Notes under the pieces: model-generated
Seen by the model: only the letters and a program-made list of their open reading frames with translations
What the model was told of the DNA's origin: nothing
Databases searched by the model: none
Made by a program: the position numbers and the translations under genes
In this document: positions 1 to 8,985 of the stretch, one piece after another
Numbering within the stretch: the first letter of the stretch is position 1
Layout: the number at the start of each line of letters is the position of its first letter
Source of the DNA: Pontibacter sp. SGAir0037
Lineage (GTDB): Bacteria > Bacteroidota > Bacteroidia > Cytophagales > Hymenobacteraceae
Reading direction: 5' to 3'
NCBI RefSeq assembly: GCF_005491705.1
Contig: NZ_CP028092.1
Span: 1,550,001-1,614,000 of the forward strand
Length of the DNA stretch: 64,000 nt

Positions 1-1091
1 TAAGTACTGGCCATCATTTTTCCTTTTGTACCGATAAATAGTGTGCCGTTACCGCCGTCGCCAAAAAGTTCGTTAGGGCCGAGTTCATCCGGACGCACAG
101 GCTGTATACCTCCATCCATCCAATGCAGGGTAACAGGGCCTTTGGTTTTGTTTGTTTTTGGGAAGGTAAGAGTGACGTGGCTGGAAGGCGGACAACTTTC
201 CGGGAAATAGCCGCGCTTGAACTCATCGACATACACACTGCCGACACTAGCCTGCACATCGGTGGCATACTTAAGGTTTAGCACACTGAAAGGGGCTTCA
301 ATTAAGTGGCATCCCATATCCCCTAATGCGCCTGTACCGTAATCCCACCAGCCGCGCCAGTTAAACGGCACCAGTTTCTCTACATAATCCTTCTCCGGAG
401 CTGTACCTAGCCACAGGTTCCAGTCGAGTTCTTTAGGAACTTCGGCCTTTCCGCCGGGCCAGGGAATCCCCTGCGGCCATACCGGTCTGTCGGTCCAGCA
501 GTAGATAGTATGTACATCTCCTATGATACCGGCATCGTACCACTCCCGAAGCTGACGAACACCGTCGCCTGATGCTCCCTGGTTACCCATTTGCGTCACA
601 ACTTTATATCGCTTTGCCGCATCTGTCAGCATACGGGCTTCATATATATCATGTGTCAGTGGCTTTTGCACGTAAACATGTTTGCCTAACTGCATGGCTG
701 ACAGGGTTTGCACCGCGTGGTTATGGTCGGGAGTAGACACAGAAACGGCGTCAAAATTTTTAGCTTCTTTGTCGTAAAGTTCCCGCCAGTCTTTGTAGTA
801 TTTAGCCTTCGGAAATCTTTCGCGGGACGTAGCGGCTCTTCTGTCGTCTACATCACATAAAAAAGCAATCTCAGCTTTACCGCTGTCATAAAAGCTCTTG
901 ATGTCGCTTTCGCCTTTCCCTCCTACGCCAATACCGGCAATCAGGAGTTTATCGCTTGGTGCTATAAAGCCCTTTCCTCCGAGCACATGGCGTGGTACAA
1001 TCATAAAACCGGCGGCGGCCAGTGCTCCTGCTTTCAGAAAGTTTCTCCTGGAGTTTGACAAGGCCTCGCCTTTGTCTTTTTCTTCTGCCAT
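1..1091 (-). CDS. Gfo/Idh/MocA family oxidoreductase with Tat signal (C-terminus beyond window)
   Basis: The reading frame is open from the ATG at 1091 to the window edge; about 363 residues are visible and the C-terminus is missing. The N-terminus carries a twin-arginine signal (SRRNFLKAG followed by an Ala-rich hydrophobic stretch), so export as a folded, cofactor-loaded enzyme is likely. A Rossmann start follows (IAGIGVGGKG), then a CDVDD segment and the Gfo/Idh motif GKHVYVQKPL, in which the usual Glu before Lys-Pro is Gln. Family members are NAD(P)-dependent dehydrogenases of sugars and sugar derivatives; the substrate cannot be read here. It starts 34 bp after the GMC oxidoreductase gene on the same strand, so the two are probably co-transcribed. 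Confidence 0.88.
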   Translation of the reverse strand, partial: MAEEKDKGEALSNSRRNFLKAGALAAAGFMIVPRHVLGGKGFIAPSDKLLIAGIGVGGKGESDIKSFYDSGKAEIAFLCDVDDRRAATSRERFPKAKYYKDWRELYDKEAKNFDAVSVSTPDHNHAVQTLSAMQLGKHVYVQKPLTHDIYEARMLTDAAKRYKVVTQMGNQGASGDGVRQLREWYDAGIIGDVHTIYCWTDRPVWPQGIPWPGGKAEVPKELDWNLWLGTAPEKDYVEKLVPFNWRGWWDYGTGALGDMGCHLIEAPFSVLNLKYATDVQASVGSVYVDEFKRGYFPESCPPSSHVTLTFPKTNKTKGPVTLHWMDGGIQPVRPDELGPNELFGDGGNGTLFIGTKGKMMAST

Positions 1092-1125
1092 CTTAAATGA
1101 TTTTAAAATAAATCTAAAATTGGGA

Positions 1126-2805
1126 TCAGATATTCAGTTTCTTCATTTCGCCTACCGCATGATCTACTGCTCTTGCTGTTAAGGCCATATAAGTGAGCGA
1201 TGGGTTCTGGCAACCAGCTGAAGTCATACATGCGCCATCAGTTACATACACATTTGGAGCATCCCATACCTGGTTCCACTGGTTCAGCACAGAAGTTTTA
1301 GGATCGCGGCCCATACGTGCTGTACCCATTTCGTGTATGCCTTGTCCCATTGCATAGCCATTGTCATAGGTCTTCACATTCTTAATGCCGGCAACTTCCA
1401 GCATTTCGCGGGCATCTTCCATCATGTCTTTGCGCATTTTTTTCTCGTTGTCCTTGATTTCACAATCGATGGCCAGCGTAGGCAAACCCCATTTATCTTT
1501 TTTAGTATGATCCAGCTTTACAAGATTTTCATGATATGGCAGCGTTTCACCGAAAGCACCTATACCCATAGACCACTCTCCCGGCTCCGTCAGTGCTTCT
1601 TTAAAATCAGCACCAATAGACATTTCAGCAATTTCACGGCTCCAGCCGTCTCTGCCTGCACGACCCTGGTAACCAAAGCCGCGGATGTAGTCCCGCTTTT
1701 CGCCGTTCAGGTTTCTGAAACGCGGCACATAGATGCCATTCGGCCTGCGGCCATAATAATATTTATCGTCGTAGCCTTCAGCTGTACCGGAAGCTCCACA
1801 TCTGAAATGATGGTCCATCAGGTTATGGCCCAGTACACCGCTGCTGCTGCCCAGGCCTCCATCCCACACATCTGTGGCTGAGTTCATCAACACCCAGGTA
1901 GAATTTAGTGTGGAAGCATTTAAGAAAACTACTTTGGCAAAATACTCATAGGTTTGATTTGTTTCGGCATCGAGCACTTCTACTCCTTTCGCTTTCTTAG
2001 TGTCTTTGTCGTACAGGATTTTGGTAACAATAGAAAAGGGCCTGAGGGTTAAATTACCTGTTGCCATAGCAGCAGGCAGTGTAGCAGACTGGGTGCTGAA
2101 GTAACCGCCAAAAGGACAACCCAACCAGCACTTGTTCCGGTACTGGCAGTTAACGCGGTCGTGGTGCGGCTGCGTTATGTTGGCAACGCGACCGATAATC
2201 ATATGCCTGTTTCCCTTGTAATGGCTTTTAATGCGGGCTGCAACGTCTTTTTCAACACAATTCATTTCCATTGGAGGCATAAACTCCCCATCCGGTAAAT
2301 GTGCCAGTCCGTCTTTGGCCCCGCTTATACCAGCGAATTTCTCCACATAGCTATACCAGGGAGCAATATCTTTGTACCTGATCGGCCAGTCAACGGCAAT
2401 GCCATCTTTGGCATTTGCTTCGAAATCAAGATCGCTGAGCCTGTAGCTTTGCCTGCCCCACATCAGCGATCTTCCTCCCACATGATAGCCTCTGTACCAG
2501 TCGAAGCGCTTCGTTTCGGTATACGGACTTTCCTTTTCGTTAACCCAATAATCAAGGTTTGCCTCGTTCAGCACATAATCCCGCTTCAGAACAGGATGGT
2601 CCTCCATCATCTGCTGTGATCGCCCTCCCCGGTAAGCAAACTCCCAGGGGTGCTTGTTAGCGTTTACATAGTCCTTCACGTGCTCAATGTTCCGACCACG
2701 CTCCAGCATGATAGTTTTTAATCCTTTTTCAGTGAGTTCTTTCGCTGCCCATCCTCCAGAAATACCAGAACCCACCACAATCGCATCATATATATTTTCG
2801 GCCAT
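1126..2805 (-). CDS. GMC family oxidoreductase (FAD-dependent)
   Basis: This 559-residue protein has the N-terminal FAD-binding motif GSGISGG near residue 12, followed by an acidic ribose-binding position (LERG). Its C-terminal GMC domain carries the conserved His in GIHEMGTARMG (about residue 487) and Asn in CQNPSLTYMALTARA (about residue 533), the usual active-site pair. A Cys cluster (NCQYRNKCWLGCPFGG, middle of the protein) is common in the bacterial glucose/fructose-dehydrogenase-like branch. No signal peptide is visible. Family members oxidise sugar or alcohol hydroxyls. Together with the downstream Gfo/Idh gene it suggests a glycoside or sugar oxidation step; the substrate is not known. 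Confidence 0.92.
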   Translation of the reverse strand: MAENIYDAIVVGSGISGGWAAKELTEKGLKTIMLERGRNIEHVKDYVNANKHPWEFAYRGGRSQQMMEDHPVLKRDYVLNEANLDYWVNEKESPYTETKRFDWYRGYHVGGRSLMWGRQSYRLSDLDFEANAKDGIAVDWPIRYKDIAPWYSYVEKFAGISGAKDGLAHLPDGEFMPPMEMNCVEKDVAARIKSHYKGNRHMIIGRVANITQPHHDRVNCQYRNKCWLGCPFGGYFSTQSATLPAAMATGNLTLRPFSIVTKILYDKDTKKAKGVEVLDAETNQTYEYFAKVVFLNASTLNSTWVLMNSATDVWDGGLGSSSGVLGHNLMDHHFRCGASGTAEGYDDKYYYGRRPNGIYVPRFRNLNGEKRDYIRGFGYQGRAGRDGWSREIAEMSIGADFKEALTEPGEWSMGIGAFGETLPYHENLVKLDHTKKDKWGLPTLAIDCEIKDNEKKMRKDMMEDAREMLEVAGIKNVKTYDNGYAMGQGIHEMGTARMGRDPKTSVLNQWNQVWDAPNVYVTDGACMTSAGCQNPSLTYMALTARAVDHAVGEMKKLNI

Positions 2806-3222
2806 AAGGGTGACTATAGTGTTTTTACTAGCTAAGTATAGGAAATTCTAATTGCTAAAACAAAGGGCTCGGCTACGCTTTCAGTTATCTAATACCGATG
2901 TTATGACAATAAATTTAAATAATTTACTGAAAATCAAATAGATAAATATATTTAATAATTTATCGAAATTAAAGTGAGTACTCATTTAAATTTTATATCA
3001 TTTAATAAAATCATGTTAAAAGTAATGGCAGTTGCCAAATGAACTCGTTAATTGATAAAATTTCAGGAGATTAAAGCATATGAAGCAAGAATAAAAAAAT
3101 ACTATCAGCGGATTTATCATTCAGGTAAAAGCAATGCTTTACACTTTAACTTTTTTATTCTATCAGAAATACCTAATATAGGATAACCTTAATAGTTCCT
3201 AATCTAACTAAACCTGTTACTT
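2806..3222. other. AT-rich divergent intergenic region
   Basis: This 417-bp spacer separates the minus-strand GMC gene from the plus-strand metalloprotease gene and must hold both promoters. It is very AT-rich. It contains an imperfect direct repeat (around 2910-2932 and 2948-2968, both with the core ATAATTTA). It also holds a nested inverted repeat: AGAATAAAAAA at 3088-3098 pairs with TTTTTTATTCT at 3151-3161 around a small hairpin GTAAAAGC-AAT-GCTTTAC. I see no coding frame and no convincing TTTG/TAnnTTTG promoter pair. Confidence 0.5.
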
Positions 3223-5664
3223 ATGTTAAAAAACTGCTTCAGGAGCGTAATCCTGTTACTCATTCTACTCCCATTTGTACATGCACCCGGCCATGCGCAG
3301 AAGTTGTCTACCATTGCTTCTAAAACAACTGGTATGAAACAGTACAAGGGATATTTTACTTTTTATTATGATGAAGCTGCCGGTAAAATATGGCTTGAAG
3401 TTGATAAGCTGAATAAGGAGTTTTTATATGTCAATTCATTGCCCGCGGGCTTAGGTTCCAACGACATCGGGCTGGACAGAGGGCAGCTAGGCGGAGAGCG
3501 GGTAGTGTATTTTGAAAAAACCGGTCCGAAAATCATGCTCGTGCAGCCTAACCTCTCCTATCGTGCCGTTACAGATAATGCGCATGAAAAGCGGGCAGTT
3601 GATGAATCCTTTGCCAAATCCATTTTATGGGGATTTAAAGCAGAAGCCGAAGAAGGTGGTCGAGTATTAGTTGATGCAACCGACTTCCTCCTACGCGATG
3701 CACACGATGTTATTGGCAGTATCCGGCGAACAAGACAAGGTAGCTACCGCCTTGACAATAGCCGCTCTGCCATCTATTTGCCACGCACCAAAAACTTTAC
3801 GAAAAACACCGAGTTTGAAAGCACCCTTACGTTTACCGGCGGAGATGATGCCGGTCGCTTTGTACGCGAAGTGGCCCCTGATGTGCAGGCCCTGACCCTG
3901 CGCCAGCACCATTCTTTTATAGAACTGCCGGATAACAATTATAAACCACGCGCTGCAGATCCGAGGGCAGGTTACTTTGGCATTTCCTATTTTGATTATG
4001 CCACACCTGTTGATGAAAACATTGAGAAAAGATTCATTGCGCGTCACCGCCTGCAGAAAAAGAACCCTGCTGCAGCTGTTTCAGAAGCTGTAAAACCTAT
4101 CGTTTACTACGTGGACAATGGAGCCCCCGAGCCAATCCGCTCGGCTTTGCTGGAAGGTGCCAGGTGGTGGAACCAAGCGTTTGAGGCAGCAGGTTATCAG
4201 AATGCTTTTCAGGTAGAAATATTACCCGACACAGCCGATCCGATGGATGTACGCTACAATATGATCCAGTGGGTACACCGCAGCACCCGTGGCTGGTCCT
4301 ATGGCGCCTCTGTAACAGATCCCAGAACAGGGGAGATTATAAAAGGGCATGTTTCTCTGGGTTCTCTGCGTGTCAGGCAGGACTACCTGATTGCCGAAGG
4401 CTTACTGGCACCTTATGAAGAAGGAAAACCTGTTAACCAGGCTCTGATGAAGATGGCCCTGGCGCGTATCCGGCAGCTTTCTGCGCATGAGTTGGGGCAT
4501 ACTTTGGGTATCATGCATAACTATGCCGCCAATAACAATGCCTCTGTCATGGATTATCCGCACCCGATGGTACACCTCAGCAGTTCAGGAGCTATTGACC
4601 TGAACAATGCATATGCAACCGGTATAGGCGAATGGGATAAAATTGCCGTCACCTATGGCTACCAGGATTTCCAACAGGGTACTAACGAGAAAAAAGCGCT
4701 GGATGACATACTGGCTGAAGGCAGAAGCAAAGGCCTGCTTTTTATTTCGGATCAGGATGCCCGCGCTACCGGTGGAGCTCATCCCCTGGCACACCTCTGG
4801 GATAACGGCAGCAGCGCCTCCGATGAACTGCTGCGGGTGCTACAGGTAAGGCAGAAGGCGCTTCAGCATTTTTCTCAAAACAATATTAAACAAGGTGCCG
4901 CCTTAAGTACCCTGGAAGATGTGCTGGTGCCAATCTATAATTTCCACCGGTACCAGACAGAGGCTGCAGCTAAACTGGTGGGCGGTGTAAATTATACCTA
5001 TGCGGTGCGGGGAGATGGACAGGTAATTACGGAAGTCCTGCAAAAACAGGAGCAGCAAAAAGCCCTTGATGCCATGTTACAGACGCTTTCACCGGCAGTA
5101 CTTACCTTGCCGGAAAATATCATCAGGCTAATACCGCCTCGCGCACCAGGTATACGCAGCAGTCGTGAGCTTTTTGTCAAGCGAACCGGTCTCACCTTCG
5201 ATCCTCTTGCCGCGGCCGAGGCTTCCGCTGATTTTACAGTTTCCTTTTTGCTGCATCCTCAGCGTGCCTCCCGCTTAGTGGAACTGGGCGCGCGGGGCAA
5301 CAGCCTCTCCTTAAAGGATGTAACTCAACAACTTATAGATAATACCTGGAAAAGCAACCGTGAAAAAGGTCTTGCAGGAGAAGTGCAGTTTCAGACAGAA
5401 CAAGTTGTGCTATCCCATCTGCTGGCACTCACGCAGAATGAGAATGCCTCTTATCAGGCTCGCGCAATTGCAGCAGAAGCTCTTTCAGACATAAAATACT
5501 ACGCTGCAAAACAGGCGAAACGTACCCGTACCGATGCTTATAAAGTACATTTAACTTTCGCTTTGGCAAGAATAGAAAATCCTGAAGAAGTTAAACCTGC
5601 TAAAGTACTAGACTTACCACCTGGCGCGCCCATAGGAAGCGGCGGCGTTTTAGGATGTGAATAA
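3223..5664 (+). CDS. secreted zinc-dependent metalloprotease (DUF5117/DUF4953 family)
   Basis: This 813-residue protein has an N-terminal signal peptide (hydrophobic residues 8-20, cleavage probably after HAQ at about 26). The zinc site is HELGHTLGIMH at residues 422-432, a metzincin-type HExxHxxGxxH, with a Met-turn-like SVMDYP around 443. The region before it fits the DUF5118/DUF5117 layout and the rest is DUF4953-like. Members occur widely in Bacteroidota and are presumed periplasmic or secreted peptidases with unknown substrates. A paralogue lies at 11688-14192. A clear rho-independent terminator follows the stop codon. Confidence 0.9.
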   Translation: MLKNCFRSVILLLILLPFVHAPGHAQKLSTIASKTTGMKQYKGYFTFYYDEAAGKIWLEVDKLNKEFLYVNSLPAGLGSNDIGLDRGQLGGERVVYFEKTGPKIMLVQPNLSYRAVTDNAHEKRAVDESFAKSILWGFKAEAEEGGRVLVDATDFLLRDAHDVIGSIRRTRQGSYRLDNSRSAIYLPRTKNFTKNTEFESTLTFTGGDDAGRFVREVAPDVQALTLRQHHSFIELPDNNYKPRAADPRAGYFGISYFDYATPVDENIEKRFIARHRLQKKNPAAAVSEAVKPIVYYVDNGAPEPIRSALLEGARWWNQAFEAAGYQNAFQVEILPDTADPMDVRYNMIQWVHRSTRGWSYGASVTDPRTGEIIKGHVSLGSLRVRQDYLIAEGLLAPYEEGKPVNQALMKMALARIRQLSAHELGHTLGIMHNYAANNNASVMDYPHPMVHLSSSGAIDLNNAYATGIGEWDKIAVTYGYQDFQQGTNEKKALDDILAEGRSKGLLFISDQDARATGGAHPLAHLWDNGSSASDELLRVLQVRQKALQHFSQNNIKQGAALSTLEDVLVPIYNFHRYQTEAAAKLVGGVNYTYAVRGDGQVITEVLQKQEQQKALDAMLQTLSPAVLTLPENIIRLIPPRAPGIRSSRELFVKRTGLTFDPLAAAEASADFTVSFLLHPQRASRLVELGARGNSLSLKDVTQQLIDNTWKSNREKGLAGEVQFQTEQVVLSHLLALTQNENASYQARAIAAEALSDIKYYAAKQAKRTRTDAYKVHLTFALARIENPEEVKPAKVLDLPPGAPIGSGGVLGCE

Positions 5665-5673
5665 AACGCACTT

Positions 5674-5717
5674 AAAAAAGAAGGACCAGCATAATACTAC
5701 TGGTCCTTCTTTTTTTT
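5674..5717 (+). terminator. rho-independent terminator after the metalloprotease
   Basis: A 12-bp perfect stem (AAGAAGGACCAG at 5678-5689 and CTGGTCCTTCTT at 5700-5711) with a 10-nt loop is followed by a T run. It begins about 10 bp after the stop codon at 5664. Confidence 0.9.
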
Positions 5718-5950
5718 ATAACAGTATAAGCTGTTTTTAGAAGCTCATGTACATGATAAATGAGTAATTATTCGCGCTTGATTCCATCGGTTTGTAATTC
5801 TCAGAAAATCTGGTGTTGCTTACATCAAGAATACTTCAGGCGCAGAAATAGGTAAAGCAATCCTTTTCCTGTAATTTCGCGGTTTCAATTTAAACTGGCA
5901 TTGCATAAAAGCAGTAAACTATTCTATACCTGCTCAATGCCCTATACATT

Positions 5951-6907
5951 ATGGAACCGAAAAGATTAAACAAGTATATAAGTGATGCTGGTTTTTGCTC
6001 CCGTAGAGAAGCTGATGAGCTGCTTGAACAGGGACGAGTTACAGTTAACGGTAAAATTCCGCAGCCGGGCACCATGGTTACTGCTAAAGATAAAGTACGC
6101 ATAGACGACCAGATTCTTTCAGTACGGGAGGAAGAACCTGTTTTCCTGGCTTTAAACAAACCTGCTGGCATTGCAACCAGTGCCGACAGATCTGTTCGCA
6201 ATAATATCATCAGTGCCATTAATCATCCTGCTTCTTTACAACCCATCGGTTTAATGGACCGTGATGCGGAAGGACTTATTTTCCTAAGTAACGATAAAGA
6301 CCTGGTAAACAGAATGACCAAGGGAGATTATAAGTATGAGAAGGAATATATAGTAACAGTAGATAAAGTGATTACTCCGGCTTTTCTGGAGAAAATGAGT
6401 GAGGTGAGCGGGCCTGCTGAGTTTAGTGAGGAATCAAAAAAGAACCACATTTCCAGATTAGACCCTACCCGCTTTAAAATAGTGCTGGAACCGGGAACGA
6501 ACCACCACGTGAAGCGCCTGGTTGAAGCGCAGGGGTATAAGCTGGTAAAGCTTAAAAGAACCCGTATCCAAAACCTAACGATCAGCCAACTGGCAACAGG
6601 ACATTGGCGCACCTTAACCCCGGTTGAGGTAGACGAACTGAAAAAAGTTCTCTCCTCGAAAGTAGCAGGTCGCAAACCTTTTGGAGCCTCTCGCTCTGGC
6701 AGTTCAGCCGGAAGAGGAACAAATACCTTTAACGGTAAAAGGTCTGAAAGCGCGCCAGCCAGGCCTGGCAGACCAGCCGGTGCAGCAGCAAAAAGAAAAA
6801 CATCTAAAACAACGGGAGGCCCAACTAAAAGAGGCACAAGGGGTTCTTCCAGAACCACAACCAAAGGTTCGGTGGGCAGAGGAAATGCATCACGCAAATC
6901 CAGGTAA
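5951..6907 (+). CDS. RluF-like 23S rRNA pseudouridine synthase with basic tail
   Basis: An S4 RNA-binding domain (residues 1-50) is followed by an RsuA/RluF-type pseudouridine synthase domain (about 60-235). The catalytic Asp is D103. The usual GRLD motif reads GLMD here, and the usual NRQIRRM segment reads NHHVKRL (184-190). The nearest remembered relative is E. coli RluF, which modifies 23S rRNA U2604. Residues 240-318 are a low-complexity Gly/Ser/Thr/Lys/Arg tail, as E. coli RluF also has in shorter form. The changed Arg next to the catalytic Asp makes the activity or target uncertain. It shares a convergent terminator with the pirin gene. Confidence 0.82.
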   Translation: MEPKRLNKYISDAGFCSRREADELLEQGRVTVNGKIPQPGTMVTAKDKVRIDDQILSVREEEPVFLALNKPAGIATSADRSVRNNIISAINHPASLQPIGLMDRDAEGLIFLSNDKDLVNRMTKGDYKYEKEYIVTVDKVITPAFLEKMSEVSGPAEFSEESKKNHISRLDPTRFKIVLEPGTNHHVKRLVEAQGYKLVKLKRTRIQNLTISQLATGHWRTLTPVEVDELKKVLSSKVAGRKPFGASRSGSSAGRGTNTFNGKRSESAPARPGRPAGAAAKRKTSKTTGGPTKRGTRGSSRTTTKGSVGRGNASRKSR

Positions 6908-6922
6908 GGTGATTTAAAACAG

Positions 6923-6960
6923 CAAGAGTCCCTGCAAATTTTTATTTACAGGGACTCTTG
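6923..6960. terminator. bidirectional terminator between rluF-like and pirin genes
   Basis: A 12-bp perfect stem (CAAGAGTCCCTG at 6923-6934 and CAGGGACTCTTG at 6949-6960) lies between two convergent genes. The loop is T-rich, while the tails are only moderately T-rich. Confidence 0.75.
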
Positions 6961-6979
6961 AAATGTAATCCTATAGCGA

Positions 6980-7834
6980 TTACCCTTGCCATCTGCCCAT
7001 TTTTCCATTCTGGTAATCCTGGTAGGCCTGCATAATTTCAGCCTCCGAATTCATAACAAACGGCCCCTGCGCAACAACCGGCTCATTAAAAGGCAAGGCA
7101 TGGCCAAATAGGATAACAGCATTTTCTGTGGCCTCCACTTCTACTTCGGTACTGTTATGCCCGAACTCTACCAGATGGAGCTTTTCTACAGTTTCACCGT
7201 TTACTCTAACAGCACCCCGCACTACGTAGAAGAAAATATTTCTTTCAGCGGCTACCTGTGTCGAAAAACGGCCTTCATTCTCCAGTGCTATGCTAGCCAT
7301 GTGAATATCACTCAGGGATTCTACAGGTCCCTTTACATCACCCCAATTACCCGAAACAACATGTACCTTTACTTTGCCATCGTTTTCCGTCACTACCGGA
7401 ATCTTATCTTTTTGAAGCCCGATATAGCTTGGAGCATCCATTTTGTATTTGGCGGGCAGGTTAAACCATAGCTGCAAAATCTCCATGGGTCCCCCTTCTT
7501 TCTTAAATTTGTCAGAAGACACCTCCGCATGAATTAATCCGCTTCCTGCTGTCATCCATTGTATACCGCCTGCTTCTATCACACTTTTACCGCCTCCGGT
7601 ATCTTCATGCATGATATCCCCTTCCAGTATAAAAGTAAGTGTTTCAAATCCCCTGTGCGGGTGCGGACCAAAGGGCAAGCCCTGGTTGTTCGGGCGATAG
7701 GTCTGCGGACCGTGGTGGTTCAGAAAAAGAAACGGATCTATGTACTCTACTTCTCGGGTAGGTAAAGCTCTGTAAGTAACCAAGTCGGCTATAGGAGCAT
7801 AAACTGCTTTATATATATTCTTTACTGTTCTCAT
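6980..7834 (-). CDS. pirin family protein
   Basis: This 284-residue protein is a bicupin. The N-terminal cupin keeps the metal ligands: two His in GPHPHRGFET and His/Glu in SGLIHAEV. Pirins bind Fe(II) or another metal, and some have quercetin dioxygenase activity; the bacterial role is mostly unknown. Length and domain layout (pirin N-domain, then pirin C-domain) are normal. It lies 77 bp downstream of cysM on the same strand, so co-transcription is possible. The spacer is AT-rich and could also hold a separate promoter. Confidence 0.93.
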   Translation of the reverse strand: MRTVKNIYKAVYAPIADLVTYRALPTREVEYIDPFLFLNHHGPQTYRPNNQGLPFGPHPHRGFETLTFILEGDIMHEDTGGGKSVIEAGGIQWMTAGSGLIHAEVSSDKFKKEGGPMEILQLWFNLPAKYKMDAPSYIGLQKDKIPVVTENDGKVKVHVVSGNWGDVKGPVESLSDIHMASIALENEGRFSTQVAAERNIFFYVVRGAVRVNGETVEKLHLVEFGHNSTEVEVEATENAVILFGHALPFNEPVVAQGPFVMNSEAEIMQAYQDYQNGKMGRWQG

Positions 7835-7911
7835 AATTTAAAATTGTATAGGCAATTAATGTATATACAAATTAAAAAACAAATATGTTTCTTTTTAAGT
7901 ATATGAAGCTA

Positions 7912-8790
7912 TTAGAATAAGTCTGAAGATAAATAGCGGTCGCCCCTGTCGCAGATAATACAAACTACCACGCCCTCTTCTAAGGTTTCTATCAGTTTCG
8001 TGGCTGCAAATACGGCCCCGCCACTACTCATGCCGGCAAACACGCCTTCTTCACGGGCTAATCTTCTGGTCATAGCGGTTGCATCTGCCTGCGAAACATC
8101 AATGATCGTATCAACTCGTTCTCTTTCGAAAATCTTAGGCAGGTACTCCTGTGGCCATCGCCTAATCCCCGGAATCTGTGAACCTTCCACGGGTTGTGTG
8201 CCTACAATCTGTACTGCTTCATTTTGCTCTTTCAGATAGCGTGAAACACCCATAATTGTACCTGTCGTGCCCATAGAAGACACAAAATGTGTGATGTTTC
8301 CTGCCGTGTCTCTCCATATCTCAGGTCCGGTGGAATGGTAATGGGCCATGTAATTATCCGGATTGGCAAACTGGTTCAGCACCAGGTAGCCACCTTCTGC
8401 GAACTTGTTGTTGACATAGTCAATGGCAGCTTCCATAGAGCCTTCAGCTGGAGTCAGGGTTACGGTTGCACCAAACGCTTCCATGGTTTTAACACGCTCT
8501 AAAGTCGCGTTGGCAGGCATAACCAATTCAATATCCACTCCGAATAAACGTGCAATCATAGCCAGGGCTATTCCTGTATTTCCGCTGGTCGCTTCTATCA
8601 GCTTCATGCCCGGCTTTAGCTTGCCACAATCCAAAGCTCCTTTAATCATGCCATATGCAGCCCTGTCTTTTACACTACCACCAGGATTATTGCCCTCCAG
8701 TTTTGCAAGCAGTTGAACACCAGGCTTGGCATTAATATTTTTCAGCTCCACTAAAGGAGTATTTCCTATAAAATCAAGTAAATATGCCAT
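7912..8790 (-). CDS. cysM: cysteine synthase B (O-acetylserine sulfhydrylase, PLP)
   Basis: This 292-residue PLP enzyme makes L-cysteine from O-acetylserine and sulfide (or thiosulfate for CysM). Visible motifs are the PLP lysine in GGSVKDRAA (K41), the substrate loop EATSGNTG, the phosphate-binding GTTGTI, and SSGGA. The C-terminal CDRGDRYLS and the compact length favour CysM over CysK. It is cytoplasmic. Nothing in the sequence suggests unusual regulation. Confidence 0.94.
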   Translation of the reverse strand: MAYLLDFIGNTPLVELKNINAKPGVQLLAKLEGNNPGGSVKDRAAYGMIKGALDCGKLKPGMKLIEATSGNTGIALAMIARLFGVDIELVMPANATLERVKTMEAFGATVTLTPAEGSMEAAIDYVNNKFAEGGYLVLNQFANPDNYMAHYHSTGPEIWRDTAGNITHFVSSMGTTGTIMGVSRYLKEQNEAVQIVGTQPVEGSQIPGIRRWPQEYLPKIFERERVDTIIDVSQADATAMTRRLAREEGVFAGMSSGGAVFAATKLIETLEEGVVVCIICDRGDRYLSSDLF

Positions 8791-8932
8791 ATCAGATTTT
8801 TATACCTGTATTTATTTCTACGAGCAAAGGTAAGGCTTATTTTTGTCACCTTTAAACAGCAGCGCTTTTTCCTGATCATTCCTGCTGCACCGCCACTTTT
8901 GTTGGTGCCCAGCAGGTGTTAACTGGAAACAC

Positions 8933-8963
8933 AATGGCTCCACCTGTTAAAGGAGGAGCCATT
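8933..8963 (-). terminator. probable terminator of the sorbosone-dehydrogenase-like gene
   Basis: A 9-bp inverted repeat (AATGGCTCC at 8933-8941 and GGAGCCATT at 8955-8963) lies just after the stop codon of the minus-strand gene ending at 8986. Read on the minus strand it is followed by TGTGTTT, only a weak T tract. Confidence 0.55.
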
Positions 8964-8985
8964 AAATTTATGAAGCTGCTTAATC

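Noticed and set aside
1333..1881. 182-residue plus-strand frame
   Set aside because: It is opposite the GMC oxidoreductase, which is well supported.
6328..6897. 189-residue minus-strand frame
   Set aside because: It is opposite the RluF-like gene and its low-complexity tail; no independent motif.
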